Assembly (NCBI GenBank): GCA_016803235.1
Contig: JADCLI010000022.1
Location: 21,015 to 85,014 of the forward strand
Direction of reading: 5' to 3'
From: Pimelobacter simplex
GTDB lineage: Bacteria; Actinomycetota; Actinomycetes; Propionibacteriales; Nocardioidaceae
Length of the DNA: 64,000 nt
Below the pieces are notes generated by a model. That model worked only from the letters and a program-made list of their open reading frames with translations, had not been told where the DNA came from and ran no database searches. The position numbers and the translations under genes are program-made. Positions 37,494 through 45,382 of this stretch are shown here, piece after piece (the first letter of the stretch is position 1; every line of letters starts with the position of its first letter).

Positions 37494-37503
37494 CAAGGCG
37501 GGC

Positions 37504-37830
37504 TCAGTGATCCTGGTTCTGCGGCTCGAGCGCAGCGATGAACTCGGCGTCCTTGTCGATCTCGCCCATCTTGGCGGCACCGCCGGGCGAGCCGAGGTCG
37601 TCGAAGAACTTCACGTTGGCGTCGTAGTAGTCCTTCCACTCCTCCGGGACGTCGTCCTCGTAGAAGATCGCCTCGACCGGGCAGACCGGCTCGCAGGCAC
37701 CACAGTCGACGCACTCGTCGGGGTGGATGTAGAGCATCCGCTTGCCCTCGTAGATGCAGTCGACGGGACACTCGTCGACGCACGCACGGTCCTTGACGTC
37801 GACGCACGGCTGCGAGATGACGTAGGTCAT
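37504..37830 (-). CDS. Ferredoxin, 7Fe-8S type
   Basis: Ferredoxin of 108 residues, an electron carrier. First cluster region [17 protein letters not shown] carries the spacing of a 3Fe-4S/4Fe-4S ferredoxin; second is [12 protein letters not shown]. The acidic C-terminal extension is standard for actinobacterial FdxA/FdxC. ATG at 37830 follows AGGAGG. It heads the ferredoxin-dapC unit; a 27-base palindrome lies between it and its probable promoter. Confidence 0.92.
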   Translation of the reverse strand: MTYVISQPCVDVKDRACVDECPVDCIYEGKRMLYIHPDECVDCGACEPVCPVEAIFYEDDVPEEWKDYYDANVKFFDDLGSPGGAAKMGEIDKDAEFIAALEPQNQDH

Positions 37831-37862
37831 CGATTCCTCCTGAGACCAACGAGCGCGGATTG

Positions 37863-37889
37863 CTCGACACGAAAGTGTTTCGTGTCGAG
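37863..37889. promoter_or_regulatory. 27-base palindrome with 12-base arms between ferredoxin and GNAT genes
   Basis: Arms of 12 bases (CTCGACACGAAA and its exact complement) around GTG. It lies 33 bases before the ferredoxin ATG and just upstream of the -10 boxes of both divergent genes (TAGGCT on minus at 37899-37894, TAGTAT on plus at 37898-37903). It could be an operator for both genes or a hairpin at the 5' end of the ferredoxin mRNA. Confidence 0.6.
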
Positions 37890-37893
37890 GCTC

Positions 37894-37899
37894 AGCCTA
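37894..37899 (-). promoter_or_regulatory. -10 element of the ferredoxin-dapC unit
   Basis: TAGGCT on the minus strand, overlapping the plus-strand TAGTAT by two bases. Transcription would start inside the palindrome. Confidence 0.4.
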
Positions 37900-37903
37900 G
37901 TAT
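37898..37903 (+). promoter_or_regulatory. -10 element of the acetyltransferase gene (leaderless)
   Basis: TAGTAT seven bases before the GTG at 37911. Confidence 0.5.
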
Positions 37904-37910
37904 CCCCGTC

Positions 37911-38876
37911 GTGCCGGACGCGTCAGGACCCCAGGAAAATGGACACGAGGCGGGCCAGCACCTGCTCGGTCCCCACGTCGTGGGCCAGCGCGTCGTCGTA
38001 CGTCGGCTGCTGCGCGGCGAGACCGGTCCTACCGGGGGTCCGGCCTTCACGGACGTGCTCGGGGTGTGCCTGTCCTGGACCGAGGGCACGTGCGTCGTCC
38101 AGCCGGAGACGGGTGCCGCGGTGAGGATCGCGATCACCGACATCGTGTCCGGCAAGCCGGTGCCGCCGCGCCCGGCCGCCCGGTTGCGCGTGGGCGTGCG
38201 GGACGCGGAGTCCCGCACGGGCGGCCTGTGGACCACCGTCGACCGCGAGCCGGTCGGCGACTGGGAGCTGCGCTCGGACCGGGCACCCGTGGGGCGGTTG
38301 CTCAAGCGGGCCAACTCCTGCCTGGCCATCGGCGACCCCGGCCGTCCCTTCCCCGAGGCACTGGCCGCCGTCGAGACGTTCTACGCCGACCGCGGCCGCG
38401 ACCCGCTCGTCCAGGTCGAGGCGGGCTCCGCGGTCGAGGAGGCGTTCGCGGGGGCGGGCTGGCAGCCCCTCGGGTACGGCGAGTCGGACTTCCTGCTCGC
38501 TTCGGTGGCCCGGCTGCGGCGGTCGCTGCCGACGTCGCCGCACACCGTCGAGCTCTCCGCCGACGGCGTCCGGGCGGTGGCGTCCGTGGACGCCGGGTGC
38601 GACCCGGTGGCCGAGGCGCAGGCCACCGTCGACGGTGACTGGGTCGGGCTGCACGGCCTCACCGTCGACCCGGCGCACCGCCGCCGCGGCCTGGCGACGG
38701 CAGTGGTCGGCGAGCTCCTCGGGTGGGCCGCGGAGCAGGGCGCGATGACCGCCTGGCTGCACGTCGAGGCCGACAACGCCGGCGGGCGGGCGTTCTGGGA
38801 GGCGCTGGGCTTCGCCGTCCACCACACCTGCCGCTACTACGCGCCGCGCACCTCAGCCACGTGGCGCCGCCCCTGA
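37911..38876 (+). CDS. GNAT-family acetyltransferase
   Basis: Protein of 321 residues. The C-terminal half (about 190-315) is a GNAT domain with the acetyl-CoA loop LTVDPAHRRRGLATAVVGEL and the closing ENAxRxxFWE-like motif ADNAGGRAFWEALGFAVH. The N-terminal part (about 1-85) looks like a small beta domain (RRLLRGETGPTGGPAFTDVL) often fused in such actinobacterial proteins. Substrate unknown. GTG at 37911 is set by TAGTAT seven bases upstream. Confidence 0.8.
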   Translation: MPDASGPQENGHEAGQHLLGPHVVGQRVVVRRLLRGETGPTGGPAFTDVLGVCLSWTEGTCVVQPETGAAVRIAITDIVSGKPVPPRPAARLRVGVRDAESRTGGLWTTVDREPVGDWELRSDRAPVGRLLKRANSCLAIGDPGRPFPEALAAVETFYADRGRDPLVQVEAGSAVEEAFAGAGWQPLGYGESDFLLASVARLRRSLPTSPHTVELSADGVRAVASVDAGCDPVAEAQATVDGDWVGLHGLTVDPAHRRRGLATAVVGELLGWAAEQGAMTAWLHVEADNAGGRAFWEALGFAVHHTCRYYAPRTSATWRRP

Positions 38877-38878
38877 CG

Positions 38879-38884
38879 TAGCCT
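38879..38884 (+). promoter_or_regulatory. -10 element of the iron-permease-like gene (leaderless)
   Basis: TAGCCT six bases before the ATG at 38891. Confidence 0.45.
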
Positions 38885-38890
38885 CCCGCC

Positions 38891-39286
38891 ATGGAGGAGA
38901 ACCCCGCAGCGAAGTCCCGCCACAGCACCAGCGGACGGGGAGGCTTCGAGCGCTTCGTCGACGCGATCAACCTCAGGATCAGCCGGGCGCCGTTCTTCGG
39001 CGTCATCCTCGTCGCGCTGCTGGCGTGGGCGGTCAGCAAGCCCCTGTGGGGCAGCACCACCAAGTGGGAGCTCGGCCTGCACACCGGCTCCGCGATCCTG
39101 TCCCTGCTCCTGCTCGTGCTCCTCGAGAACGCGAGCCGCCGGGGGCAGGAGACGGCGCAGGAGAAGCTCAACGTGATCGCCGAGGCGCTGTCGGACCTGA
39201 TGACGCACCACGCCGACGACTCCGAGGACCTGCGGGCGTCCGTGCGCCGTCTCCGCGAGGCCGTCGGCCTCGAGGAGCGTCACTGA
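38891..39286 (+). CDS. Low-affinity iron permease family membrane protein
   Basis: Protein of 131 residues with two membrane segments (about 37-55 and 66-85) and a charged C-terminal helix. The pattern of a first span followed by W-x4-KWELGLHTGSAI, then ILSLLLLVLLENASRR and ETAQEKLNVIAEALSDL, is that of the low-affinity iron permease family (PF04120). Actual transport function in bacteria is unproven. It overlaps the end of the convergent acetyltransferase gene by 7 bases. Confidence 0.75.
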   Translation: MEENPAAKSRHSTSGRGGFERFVDAINLRISRAPFFGVILVALLAWAVSKPLWGSTTKWELGLHTGSAILSLLLLVLLENASRRGQETAQEKLNVIAEALSDLMTHHADDSEDLRASVRRLREAVGLEERH

Positions 39287-39795
39287 GGGACGGACCGCTC
39301 GTCCGCCGCGAGGTCTGCCAGTGCCGGGCCGGTGAGCCGGTACGTCGACCACTCCTGCATCGGGCGCGCACCGAGCGACTCGTAGAACTCGATCGACGGG
39401 GTGTTCCAGTCGAGCACCGCCCACTCGACGCGGCGGTAGCCGCGCTCGACGGCGATCCGGGCGAGCCTCGCCAGCAACGCCTTGCCAAGGCCGCTGCCCC
39501 GCTGGTCGGGCTGGACGAAGAGGTCCTCGAGGTAGATCCCCGGCGTGCCGGTCCAGGTCGAGTAGGTCCGGAACCACAGCGCCATCCCGACCACCCGACG
39601 CTGCGGGCCGCCGTCCTCGGCGACGAGGACGCTGGCCACCGGGTCGGGGCCGAACAGCCAACGTTGCAGGTCCTCCTCCGTGGTCTCCACGGCGTCCGCC
39701 TCCCGCTCGTAGTCGGCGAGGGCACGGATCAGCCGGAGGACGTCGGGGACGTCCTCCGGCGTCGCCGCACGGACCAGGTCGGCTGCGTCAGCCAC
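39280..39795 (-). CDS. GNAT acetyltransferase, diamine/thialysine acetyltransferase-like
   Basis: GNAT protein of 171 residues. The acetyl-CoA motif is LEDLFVQPDQRGSGLGKALL, preceded by YSTWTGTPGIY and followed by WNTPSIEFYESLGAR, a layout close to spermidine/spermine- and thialysine-acetyltransferases (SAT family). Its ATG overlaps the cystathionine beta-synthase stop by 8 bases, so both come from one transcript; a link to sulfur amino acids (thialysine-like substrates) is tempting but inferred. Confidence 0.82.
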   Translation of the reverse strand: MADAADLVRAATPEDVPDVLRLIRALADYEREADAVETTEEDLQRWLFGPDPVASVLVAEDGGPQRRVVGMALWFRTYSTWTGTPGIYLEDLFVQPDQRGSGLGKALLARLARIAVERGYRRVEWAVLDWNTPSIEFYESLGARPMQEWSTYRLTGPALADLAADERSVPQ

Positions 39796-41173
39796 GCGCG
39801 AGGAAGTTGAGCAGGTCGTGACGGGTGAGCACCCCGACCGGCTTGCCGTCCTCGTGGACCAGCACCGCGTCCGCGGACTCGAGCAGGGGGACGGCGGCCG
39901 TCGCGTCCTCGGTGGACCCGATGGTCGGCAGGGCCGCGGACATGTGCTGCTCGACGGAGTCGGTGAGCTTCGCCTTGCCGGTGAACAGCGCGTCGAGCAG
40001 CGCCCGCTCGGAGACCGAGCCGGCGACCTCGGCCGCCACGATCGGCGGCTCCGCGCGCACGACGGGCATCTGCGAGACGCCGTACTCCTGGAGGATCTGG
40101 ACCGCCTCGGCGATGGTCTCGTTGGGGTGGGTGTGCACCAGGGCGGGCATGCCCTTCGACTTGCTGCGCAGCACCTCGCCGATGGTCTGGGCCGGACGGG
40201 GCTGGCCGGTGCTGAAGCCGTACTGGGCCAGCCAGTCGTCGTTGAAGACCTTGCTGAGGTAGCCGCGGCCGGAGTCGGGCAGCAGCACGACGATCACCGC
40301 GTCGTTCCTGCCGTCGGCGGCGAGCTCCTGCGCGAGCTGGCGCGCGGCGTACGCGGCCATGCCGGAGGAACCGCCCACCAGCAGGGCCTCCTCGCGGGCG
40401 AGGCGGCGCGTGAAGGCGAACGAGTCGGCGTCGGAGACCTCGATGATCCGGTCGGCCACGCCACGGTCGTAGGTCTCGGGCCAGAAGTCCTCGCCGACGC
40501 CCTCGACGAGGTACGGGCGGCCGGTGCCGCCGGAGTAGACCGAGCCGGCCGGGTCGGCGCCGACGACCTGGACGTCGCCGTTCTGCTCCTTGAGGTACCG
40601 GCCGATGCCGGAGATGGTGCCGCCGGTGCCGACGCCCGCGACGAAGTGGGTGATCCGCCCCTCGGTCTGGCGCCACAGCTCGGGGCCGGTCTCCTCGTAG
40701 TGGGAGCGCGGGTTGTGCGGGTTGGAGTACTGGTCGGGCTTCCATGCCCCCGGCTCGTTGGCCAGCCGGTCGGACACGTTGTAGTAGGAGTCGGGGTGCT
40801 CGGGGGCGACCGCCGTCGGGCAGACGACCACCTCGGCGCCGTACGCCTTGAGGACGTTGCGCTTGTCCTCGCTGACCTTGTCGGGGCACACGAAGATGCA
40901 CTTGTAGCCCTTCTGCTGGGCCACCATCGCCAGTCCGACACCGGTGTTGCCGGACGTCGGCTCGACGATCGTGCCCCCGGGCTTCAGGGCGCCGGATGCC
41001 TCGGCGGCCTCGATCATCCGGGTGGCGATCCGGTCCTTCACCGAACCGCCGGGGTTGAGGTACTCCACCTTGGCCAGCACCAACGGTCCGTCGGCGGGCA
41101 GGTCGAGGGAACGGTTGAGCCGGACCAGCGGGGTGTTGCCGATCAGCTCCAGCAGGGACTCGACGTACTCCAT
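39788..41173 (-). CDS. cbs: Cystathionine beta-synthase
   Basis: PLP enzyme of 461 residues that condenses serine with homocysteine (transsulfuration). PLP Lys in NPGGSVKDRIATRM, SGNTGVGLAMVA, and the phosphate loop GVGTGGTISGIG; two C-terminal CBS domains (about 335-460) typical of the full-length actinobacterial form (Rv1077). Start ATG at 41173 with TACGGT six bases upstream, so leaderless. Divergent from a GDSL hydrolase with only 37 bases between starts, as in mycobacteria. Confidence 0.93.
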   Translation of the reverse strand: MEYVESLLELIGNTPLVRLNRSLDLPADGPLVLAKVEYLNPGGSVKDRIATRMIEAAEASGALKPGGTIVEPTSGNTGVGLAMVAQQKGYKCIFVCPDKVSEDKRNVLKAYGAEVVVCPTAVAPEHPDSYYNVSDRLANEPGAWKPDQYSNPHNPRSHYEETGPELWRQTEGRITHFVAGVGTGGTISGIGRYLKEQNGDVQVVGADPAGSVYSGGTGRPYLVEGVGEDFWPETYDRGVADRIIEVSDADSFAFTRRLAREEALLVGGSSGMAAYAARQLAQELAADGRNDAVIVVLLPDSGRGYLSKVFNDDWLAQYGFSTGQPRPAQTIGEVLRSKSKGMPALVHTHPNETIAEAVQILQEYGVSQMPVVRAEPPIVAAEVAGSVSERALLDALFTGKAKLTDSVEQHMSAALPTIGSTEDATAAVPLLESADAVLVHEDGKPVGVLTRHDLLNFLARG

Positions 41174-41179
41174 GCCACC

Positions 41180-41185
41180 ACCGTA
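41180..41185 (-). promoter_or_regulatory. -10 element of cbs (leaderless)
   Basis: TACGGT on the minus strand, six bases before the ATG at 41173. Confidence 0.5.
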
Positions 41186-41197
41186 TCGGTGGATCCG

Positions 41198-41203
41198 TAG
41201 AGT
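41198..41203 (+). promoter_or_regulatory. -10 element of the GDSL hydrolase gene (leaderless)
   Basis: TAGAGT seven bases before the GTG at 41211. Its promoter overlaps that of cbs on the other strand. Confidence 0.5.
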
Positions 41204-41210
41204 TGCCGCC

Positions 41211-42230
41211 GTGAGCAAGGCGTCCGCAGCCCGCAAGCTCGCCGCCGCCGCGCTGTACGGCGGGGGCGGGCTGTCTGCCCTCGGGGCCGGTCTCTACGGC
41301 GTGCTGTCCGCCGAGGCGAGGATCGCGCGCAAGACGATCGGCCCCGCACGCGACGAGCCGCCGCCCGACGCGACGGGCTGGTACGGCCGCGGCCGCCCCG
41401 GCCCGGCGATCCGGATCGCCGTGCTGGGCGACTCCAGCGCGGCCGGGTACGGCGTCGAGCGGGTCGAGGACACGCCGGGCGCGCTGATCGGAACTGCCGT
41501 GGCCGAGCACGCCGACCGGCGTGTCTACGTGCGCGAGTTCTGCGTCGTCGGCGCCAAGTCCTCCGACCTCGCCGCCCAGGTCGACCGGGCGCTGCCCATC
41601 GAGCCCGAGGTCGCGATCATCCTGATCGGCGGCAACGACGTCACCCACACCGTGCGCCCCTCGCACTCGGTGCGCGCGCTGGCCGACGGCGTACGACGGC
41701 TCATCGCCGCCGGCGCCACCGTGGTCGTCGGCACCTGCCCCGACCTCGGCACCATCCAGCCGATCGCTCCCCCGCTGCGCCAGGTCGCCCGGGCCTGGTC
41801 GCGCCGGCTCGCCGCGGCCCAGACCATCGCCGTCGTCGAGGAGGGTGGCCGCACCGTCTCGCTCGGCGACATCCTCGGCCCGGAGTTCGCCGCCGCCCCG
41901 GCGCTGCTGTTCGGCCCGGACCAGTTCCACCCGTCGGCCGAGGGCTACCGGGCCCTCGCCGGCGTGCTGGTGCCGTCGGTGCTGGCCGCCCTGGAGCCGA
42001 CCGGCGAGGAGACGGGGCTCGAGGCGTACCGCGGCGAGGGCGTGCTGCCGGTCACCCGGGCGGCCGTGCAGGCCGTCAACGAGCCCGGCACCGAGCTGGG
42101 CGGCACCGAGGTCGGCGGCCGCCGGGCCGGCGTGCGCGGCCTGTGGGTCGAGCTGCGGCACCGCCGCTCGCGCCGGCACGTCCCCGGCGAGGCGCCCGAG
42201 GAGCACGAGAGCGCCCCCGACCCGGTCTGA
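41211..42230 (+). CDS. SGNH/GDSL-type hydrolase, membrane-anchored
   Basis: Protein of 339 residues with an N-terminal hydrophobic anchor (about 8-30) and an SGNH esterase domain: nucleophile in IAVLGDSSAAGYGVE, Gly/Asn block in ILIGGNDVTHTV, and the Asp-x-x-His motif in FGPDQFHPSAEGYRAL. Homologous in position to the GDSL esterase beside cbs in mycobacteria (Rv1075c). Substrate unknown. The charged C-terminal tail is disordered. Confidence 0.87.
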   Translation: MSKASAARKLAAAALYGGGGLSALGAGLYGVLSAEARIARKTIGPARDEPPPDATGWYGRGRPGPAIRIAVLGDSSAAGYGVERVEDTPGALIGTAVAEHADRRVYVREFCVVGAKSSDLAAQVDRALPIEPEVAIILIGGNDVTHTVRPSHSVRALADGVRRLIAAGATVVVGTCPDLGTIQPIAPPLRQVARAWSRRLAAAQTIAVVEEGGRTVSLGDILGPEFAAAPALLFGPDQFHPSAEGYRALAGVLVPSVLAALEPTGEETGLEAYRGEGVLPVTRAAVQAVNEPGTELGGTEVGGRRAGVRGLWVELRHRRSRRHVPGEAPEEHESAPDPV

Positions 42231-42262
42231 GCGGGGACGCGGTCGGTTGGTCGGTCGGCTCG

Positions 42263-42328
42263 GGTTCGGTTCAACTACCGAATTCGTCGCGTCTTCGCCG
42301 ATGCCGGAGCGAATTCGGTAGTTGGACC
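42263..42328. repeat. Left hairpin repeat beside the DUF559-like gene
   Basis: Starts with GGTTCGGTTCAACTACCG. The arms 42268-42286 and 42310-42328 are complementary over 19 bases with one mismatch, around a 23-base loop. The same opening and the same arm sequence recur at 43457-43523 after the gene. No T-run follows, so it is not a standard terminator. Confidence 0.75.
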
Positions 42329-42394
42329 GCCCGCGCCCCTAGCCGCCTGTGGAGAGGCAACCCGGTCTGCGGCCGGTACGCCGATGCTGGGCGA

Positions 42395-43438
42395 ATGGAA
42401 CTGGATGTCGAGCGCCGAGATGTCGTGGTCCCCGTGCGGGTCGATCCGCTCGGGATCGACGGGCCGACACCGGGGCAGGCACGTGGGCCCCGGTGGCGTC
42501 GTACGCCGGGCCCCGGGCTCTTCGTCCCGTCGTCGGTGCCCGTCGACAGCGGGTTCCAGCGCATCGTCGAGGCGGTCGCGGGAGCTCCCGAGGGCTCGGG
42601 AGCCACCGGCTGGGCGGCTCTGCACTGGCAGCGCGCTCGCTGGTTCACGGGCCGCACCGCCCACGGTGATCCCCTGCCCGTGCCGCTGGCCCTCGGTGAC
42701 ACCGCGCACCTTGCTCCACGTGCCGGAGTCCAGCTGCACCGGGACTGGCTGTTCGACGGCGACATCATCCACGTCGACGGCCTGCCCATCACCCGCGCCG
42801 AGCGCTCCATCTGCACAGCGGCCCTGCGTGCCCGCTCCCTCGAGGACACCGTCCGCATCATCTGCATGGCGATGGCCGACGACCTCGCCAGCCTCAGCGA
42901 GCTCCGTTCCTACGCTGCCCGCATCAAGGGCCGACCGCACACCCGCCGTCTCAACGACGCGATCGAGCTGTCCGACGAGAACATCTGGTCACCGCAGGAA
43001 GTCACCTTGATGATGCGGTGGCGGCAGCAGCGGCCAGGATGCGTGCCGCTGTGCAACCCGCCGATCTTCGACCGACGGGGCACCCACCTGCTCACGCCCG
43101 ACCTCCTCGACGCGCGAGCCGGGGTGATCGGTCAGTACGACGGGCTGCTCCACGAGTGCACACGGGTGCGGCGTCGGGACCTCGAGGTCGAGGAGGTGTG
43201 CCGCGAGCTCGGCCTCGAGGTGGTGACGATGCTCTCGAGCGACCTGCGCGACCTGCGCTCCTTCGACCGCAGGTTGGCGGCGGCGTACGAACGGGCCGCT
43301 CCCCGATGCCGTGACCACTCCGAACGCGCGTGGACGCTCGACCAGCCCTGGTGGTGGATCGACACCTCGACCGTCGCCCGCCGGCGCGCACTCGACGAGA
43401 CGGACCGCAGGATCTGGCTGCGACGGCAGGTCGCCTGA
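42395..43438 (+). CDS. DUF559-like nuclease-fold protein of the AbiEi-type actinobacterial group
   Basis: Protein of 347 residues. The middle contains the DGLPITRAERSICTAALRAR segment seen in actinobacterial AbiEi-like proteins; the C-terminal third looks like a DUF559 (PD-D/E-XK) domain: IWSPQEVTLMMRWR, TPDLLDARAGVIGQYDGLLH, RRRDLEVEEVCRELGLEVV. Where such domains have EYDG this one has QYDG, so the nuclease core may be weakened. No N-terminal HTH is evident. The gene is bracketed by matching hairpin repeats. Function unknown; a defence or toxin-antitoxin link is inference. Confidence 0.65.
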   Translation: MELDVERRDVVVPVRVDPLGIDGPTPGQARGPRWRRTPGPGLFVPSSVPVDSGFQRIVEAVAGAPEGSGATGWAALHWQRARWFTGRTAHGDPLPVPLALGDTAHLAPRAGVQLHRDWLFDGDIIHVDGLPITRAERSICTAALRARSLEDTVRIICMAMADDLASLSELRSYAARIKGRPHTRRLNDAIELSDENIWSPQEVTLMMRWRQQRPGCVPLCNPPIFDRRGTHLLTPDLLDARAGVIGQYDGLLHECTRVRRRDLEVEEVCRELGLEVVTMLSSDLRDLRSFDRRLAAAYERAAPRCRDHSERAWTLDQPWWWIDTSTVARRRALDETDRRIWLRRQVA

Positions 43439-43456
43439 CGGTCGCGGGCCCGGATC

Positions 43457-43523
43457 GGTTCGGTTCAACTACCGGATCTGCTGCCGAAGAGCCGCGAACG
43501 CGACGAATTCGGTAGTTGAACCG
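43457..43523. repeat. Right hairpin repeat beside the DUF559-like gene
   Basis: Begins with the same 18 bases (GGTTCGGTTCAACTACCG) as the left repeat; arms CGGTTCAACTACCG (43461-43474) and its exact complement (43510-43523) enclose a loop different from the left copy. The left and right units are direct repeats of each other as well as internal palindromes. Confidence 0.75.
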
Positions 43524-43525
43524 AA

Positions 43526-43572
43526 AAACCACGACGGCCCCGGTCCCACCGAGGCGGGGCCGGGGCCGTCGT
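43526..43572 (-). terminator. Rho-independent terminator of the Bax-inhibitor gene
   Basis: 13-base perfect GC-rich arms (43531-43543 and 43560-43572); on the minus strand the hairpin is followed by GGTTTTTC. It lies 24 bases after the stop at 43596. Confidence 0.85.
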
Positions 43573-43595
43573 ACGACGCGGAGGCGTCGGTCAGG

Positions 43596-44447
43596 TCAGT
43601 CCTGCTGGAGGATCGCGAGGATCCGGAGCAGGTTGGTGTAGATCCAGACCAGGCTGACGAGCAGGCCGAAGGAGGCCCGCCAGGACTCGCGCTCCGGGAT
43701 GCCGTTGGCGATGCCCTGCTCGACGAAGTCGAAGTCGAGGATCAGCATGAACACACCGAGGACGAGACCGGCGACCGCGAACAGCAGGCCGAGGGTGCCG
43801 TTCTCGAAGATGCCGACGCCGCCGCCGAACAGGCCGAGCACGAGCTCCATCAGGCTGAGCGCCACCATGCCGAACATCGCGGCGATCACGAAGGTGCGGA
43901 ACTTCTGGCCGACCTTGATGTCGAAGAACTTGTACGCCGCGAGCGTGCCACCGAAGGCGGCGAAGGTGCCGATGACCGCCTGGACGACGATGCCGCCCAT
44001 GCCGGCCGACTCGGCGCCGTAGACCGCGTCGTACAGCTTGCTCAGACCACCGAGGGCGACGCCCTCGGCGAGCGCGAACGCCATCACCAGACCGGGGCTG
44101 ATCACCCGCTTGAAGGAGTTGACCAGCGACAGGATGAACGCCGCGCCGGCGCCGACGATCATGATGCCGGACAGCGTGCCGACGGCGTCGGCGCTGTCGA
44201 GGTCGGGGGTGAGGAACCACGTCGCGGCGGCAGCGAGGATGGTGATGCCGAGCGTGATCGCGGTCGACTGCACGACCGAGTCGATGGTCATCCGGCCCTG
44301 GCGGACCGGGGTGGCCGGGCTCTCGGGCGCCGGGTAGCCGGGCTGGGCGTAGCCGCCGTACTGCGGCTCGCCGAAGCCCTGGTAGGCAGCGGCGCCGGAA
44401 CGGTTGAACTCCTCCGAGCGCCGGAACACCGGGTTGTTGCTCTGCAT
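43596..44447 (-). CDS. Bax inhibitor-1/YccA family membrane protein
   Basis: Protein of 283 residues with a Tyr/Gly/Pro-rich N-terminal cytosolic stretch (about 1-50) and seven hydrophobic segments. BI-1 landmarks include GVALGGLSKLYDAVYGA and the C-terminal IFENGTLGLLFAVAGLVLG followed by ILDFDFVEQGIANG with its conserved Asp pair. Family members are pH-sensitive calcium-leak channels or protease modulators. ATG at 44447 follows GGAGGAG. It has its own promoter and terminator. Confidence 0.88.
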   Translation of the reverse strand: MQSNNPVFRRSEEFNRSGAAAYQGFGEPQYGGYAQPGYPAPESPATPVRQGRMTIDSVVQSTAITLGITILAAAATWFLTPDLDSADAVGTLSGIMIVGAGAAFILSLVNSFKRVISPGLVMAFALAEGVALGGLSKLYDAVYGAESAGMGGIVVQAVIGTFAAFGGTLAAYKFFDIKVGQKFRTFVIAAMFGMVALSLMELVLGLFGGGVGIFENGTLGLLFAVAGLVLGVFMLILDFDFVEQGIANGIPERESWRASFGLLVSLVWIYTNLLRILAILQQD

Positions 44448-44500
44448 GGTCTCCTCCGCAGGCTTGCGAGTCAGCCGGGCGGCCACGGTGGCTGCCCTTC

Positions 44501-44517
44501 CACCTACAGTCTAGGTG
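44501..44517 (-). promoter_or_regulatory. Promoter of the Bax-inhibitor gene with overlapping palindrome
   Basis: TAGACT on the minus strand (44513-44508) is a likely -10; it lies within the palindrome CACCTA-CAGTC-TAGGTG (44501-44517), so a regulator could compete with polymerase. Leader of about 55 bases. Confidence 0.4.
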
Positions 44518-44530
44518 TCTCGATGCTGGT

Positions 44531-44566
44531 GCAACGCCCCAGCGTTGCCAAAGGTTCCCGGGAACC
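44531..44566 (-). terminator. Double hairpin after the methyltransferase gene
   Basis: Palindrome GGTTCCCGGGAACC (44553-44566) followed on the minus strand by TTT, then a second hairpin GCAACG/CGTTGC (44531-44548). Placed 17 bases after the stop of the methyltransferase. Confidence 0.5.
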
Positions 44567-44582
44567 CCTCGCAACCTCCCGC

Positions 44583-45266
44583 TCAGCGCCGCCGCAGGCG
44601 CACCACCGTGTCGCGGACGAGCAGCGGGCCGTCGGGGGTGGCCTGCTCACGGACGGGCGTGTCGGCGACCTCGACCTCCCACGCGCTGTCGGGTTGGCCG
44701 GCGCCGAGCACCTCCAGCACCCGGTCCGGCTCGAACATCAGGCCCGGGCCGTGGTCGTGGCGGGCGCCGGTGGTGACGTCGTCGGGGTGGTGCGCGGTGA
44801 CGAGGAGCCGGCCGCCCGGCGCCACGGCGTCGGCGATGCCCCGGTAGATCGCGGGGAAGTCCGGGAGCGGGACGTGGAGGAAGCTGACCGTGACCAGGTC
44901 GAAGGTACGACGGCCCGCGGGTCGCGGGTCGGCCAGCGCGTCGTAGAAGCCGAGCCGGACCCGGTCCTCGACTCCCCGCTCCTCGGCGTGCGTGGCGACC
45001 CTGGCCAGGGCGACCTGCGAGACGTCGACCGCGGTCACCTGCCAACCCTGCTCGGCGAGCCACAGGGCGTCGCCACCCTCGCCGCACGCCACGTCGAGCG
45101 CGGTGCCGGGCGCGAGGTCGGCGACCTGCTCGACCAGCCGCTGGTTGGGCCGGCCGCTCCAGACGCGGTCCGTGCCGCCGTACCGCTCGTCCCAGAAGCC
45201 GGCGGTCAGGGCGTCGCGCAGCTCGGCGAGGGTCTGCTCGTGCTGGTGGTGCTCGTGACGGTGCAT
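44583..45266 (-). CDS. Class I SAM-dependent methyltransferase
   Basis: Protein of 227 residues. Methyltransferase motif I is ALDVACGEGGDALWLAEQG, then VTAVDVSQVALARV and VTVSFLHVPL. The His-rich N-terminus and the WSGRPNQRLVEQV stretch match the tellurite-resistance/thiopurine-methyltransferase-like group. No specific substrate can be assigned. ATG at 45266, GACAGT six bases upstream. Divergent from the clpP operon. Confidence 0.82.
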   Translation of the reverse strand: MHRHEHHQHEQTLAELRDALTAGFWDERYGGTDRVWSGRPNQRLVEQVADLAPGTALDVACGEGGDALWLAEQGWQVTAVDVSQVALARVATHAEERGVEDRVRLGFYDALADPRPAGRRTFDLVTVSFLHVPLPDFPAIYRGIADAVAPGGRLLVTAHHPDDVTTGARHDHGPGLMFEPDRVLEVLGAGQPDSAWEVEVADTPVREQATPDGPLLVRDTVVRLRRR

Positions 45267-45305
45267 GGCACCACTGTCCCGCTTCAGGTGGACATGAAGT
45301 CAAGC

Positions 45306-45332
45306 GCTGCTGTCGGCAGCGTCCTGCTGCCG
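45306..45332. promoter_or_regulatory. Repeated GCTGC/GCAGC half-sites upstream of clpP operon
   Basis: CGGCAGC-GTCCT-GCTGCCG is a perfect palindrome (45314-45332), and a further GCTGC at 45306 extends it, giving half-sites every 10 bases. It lies about 50 bases before the first clpP start. Candidate site for the small XRE regulator at 46608-46913; inference. Confidence 0.4.
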
Positions 45333-45382
45333 TGGGCGGATCCGCCTTCTCCGCCCCGCGCCGGGCGCCGACAGTGGGCGCC

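Noticed and set aside
43461-43523. Right hairpin repeat as terminator of the DUF559-like gene
   Set aside because: No T-run follows on the plus strand, and the same arms occur upstream of the gene, so it is better described as a repeat; a separate terminator serves the Bax-inhibitor gene.
45332-45382. Upstream start for the first ClpP
   Set aside because: The extension has no family similarity; ATG at 45383 gives the normal ClpP N-terminus.
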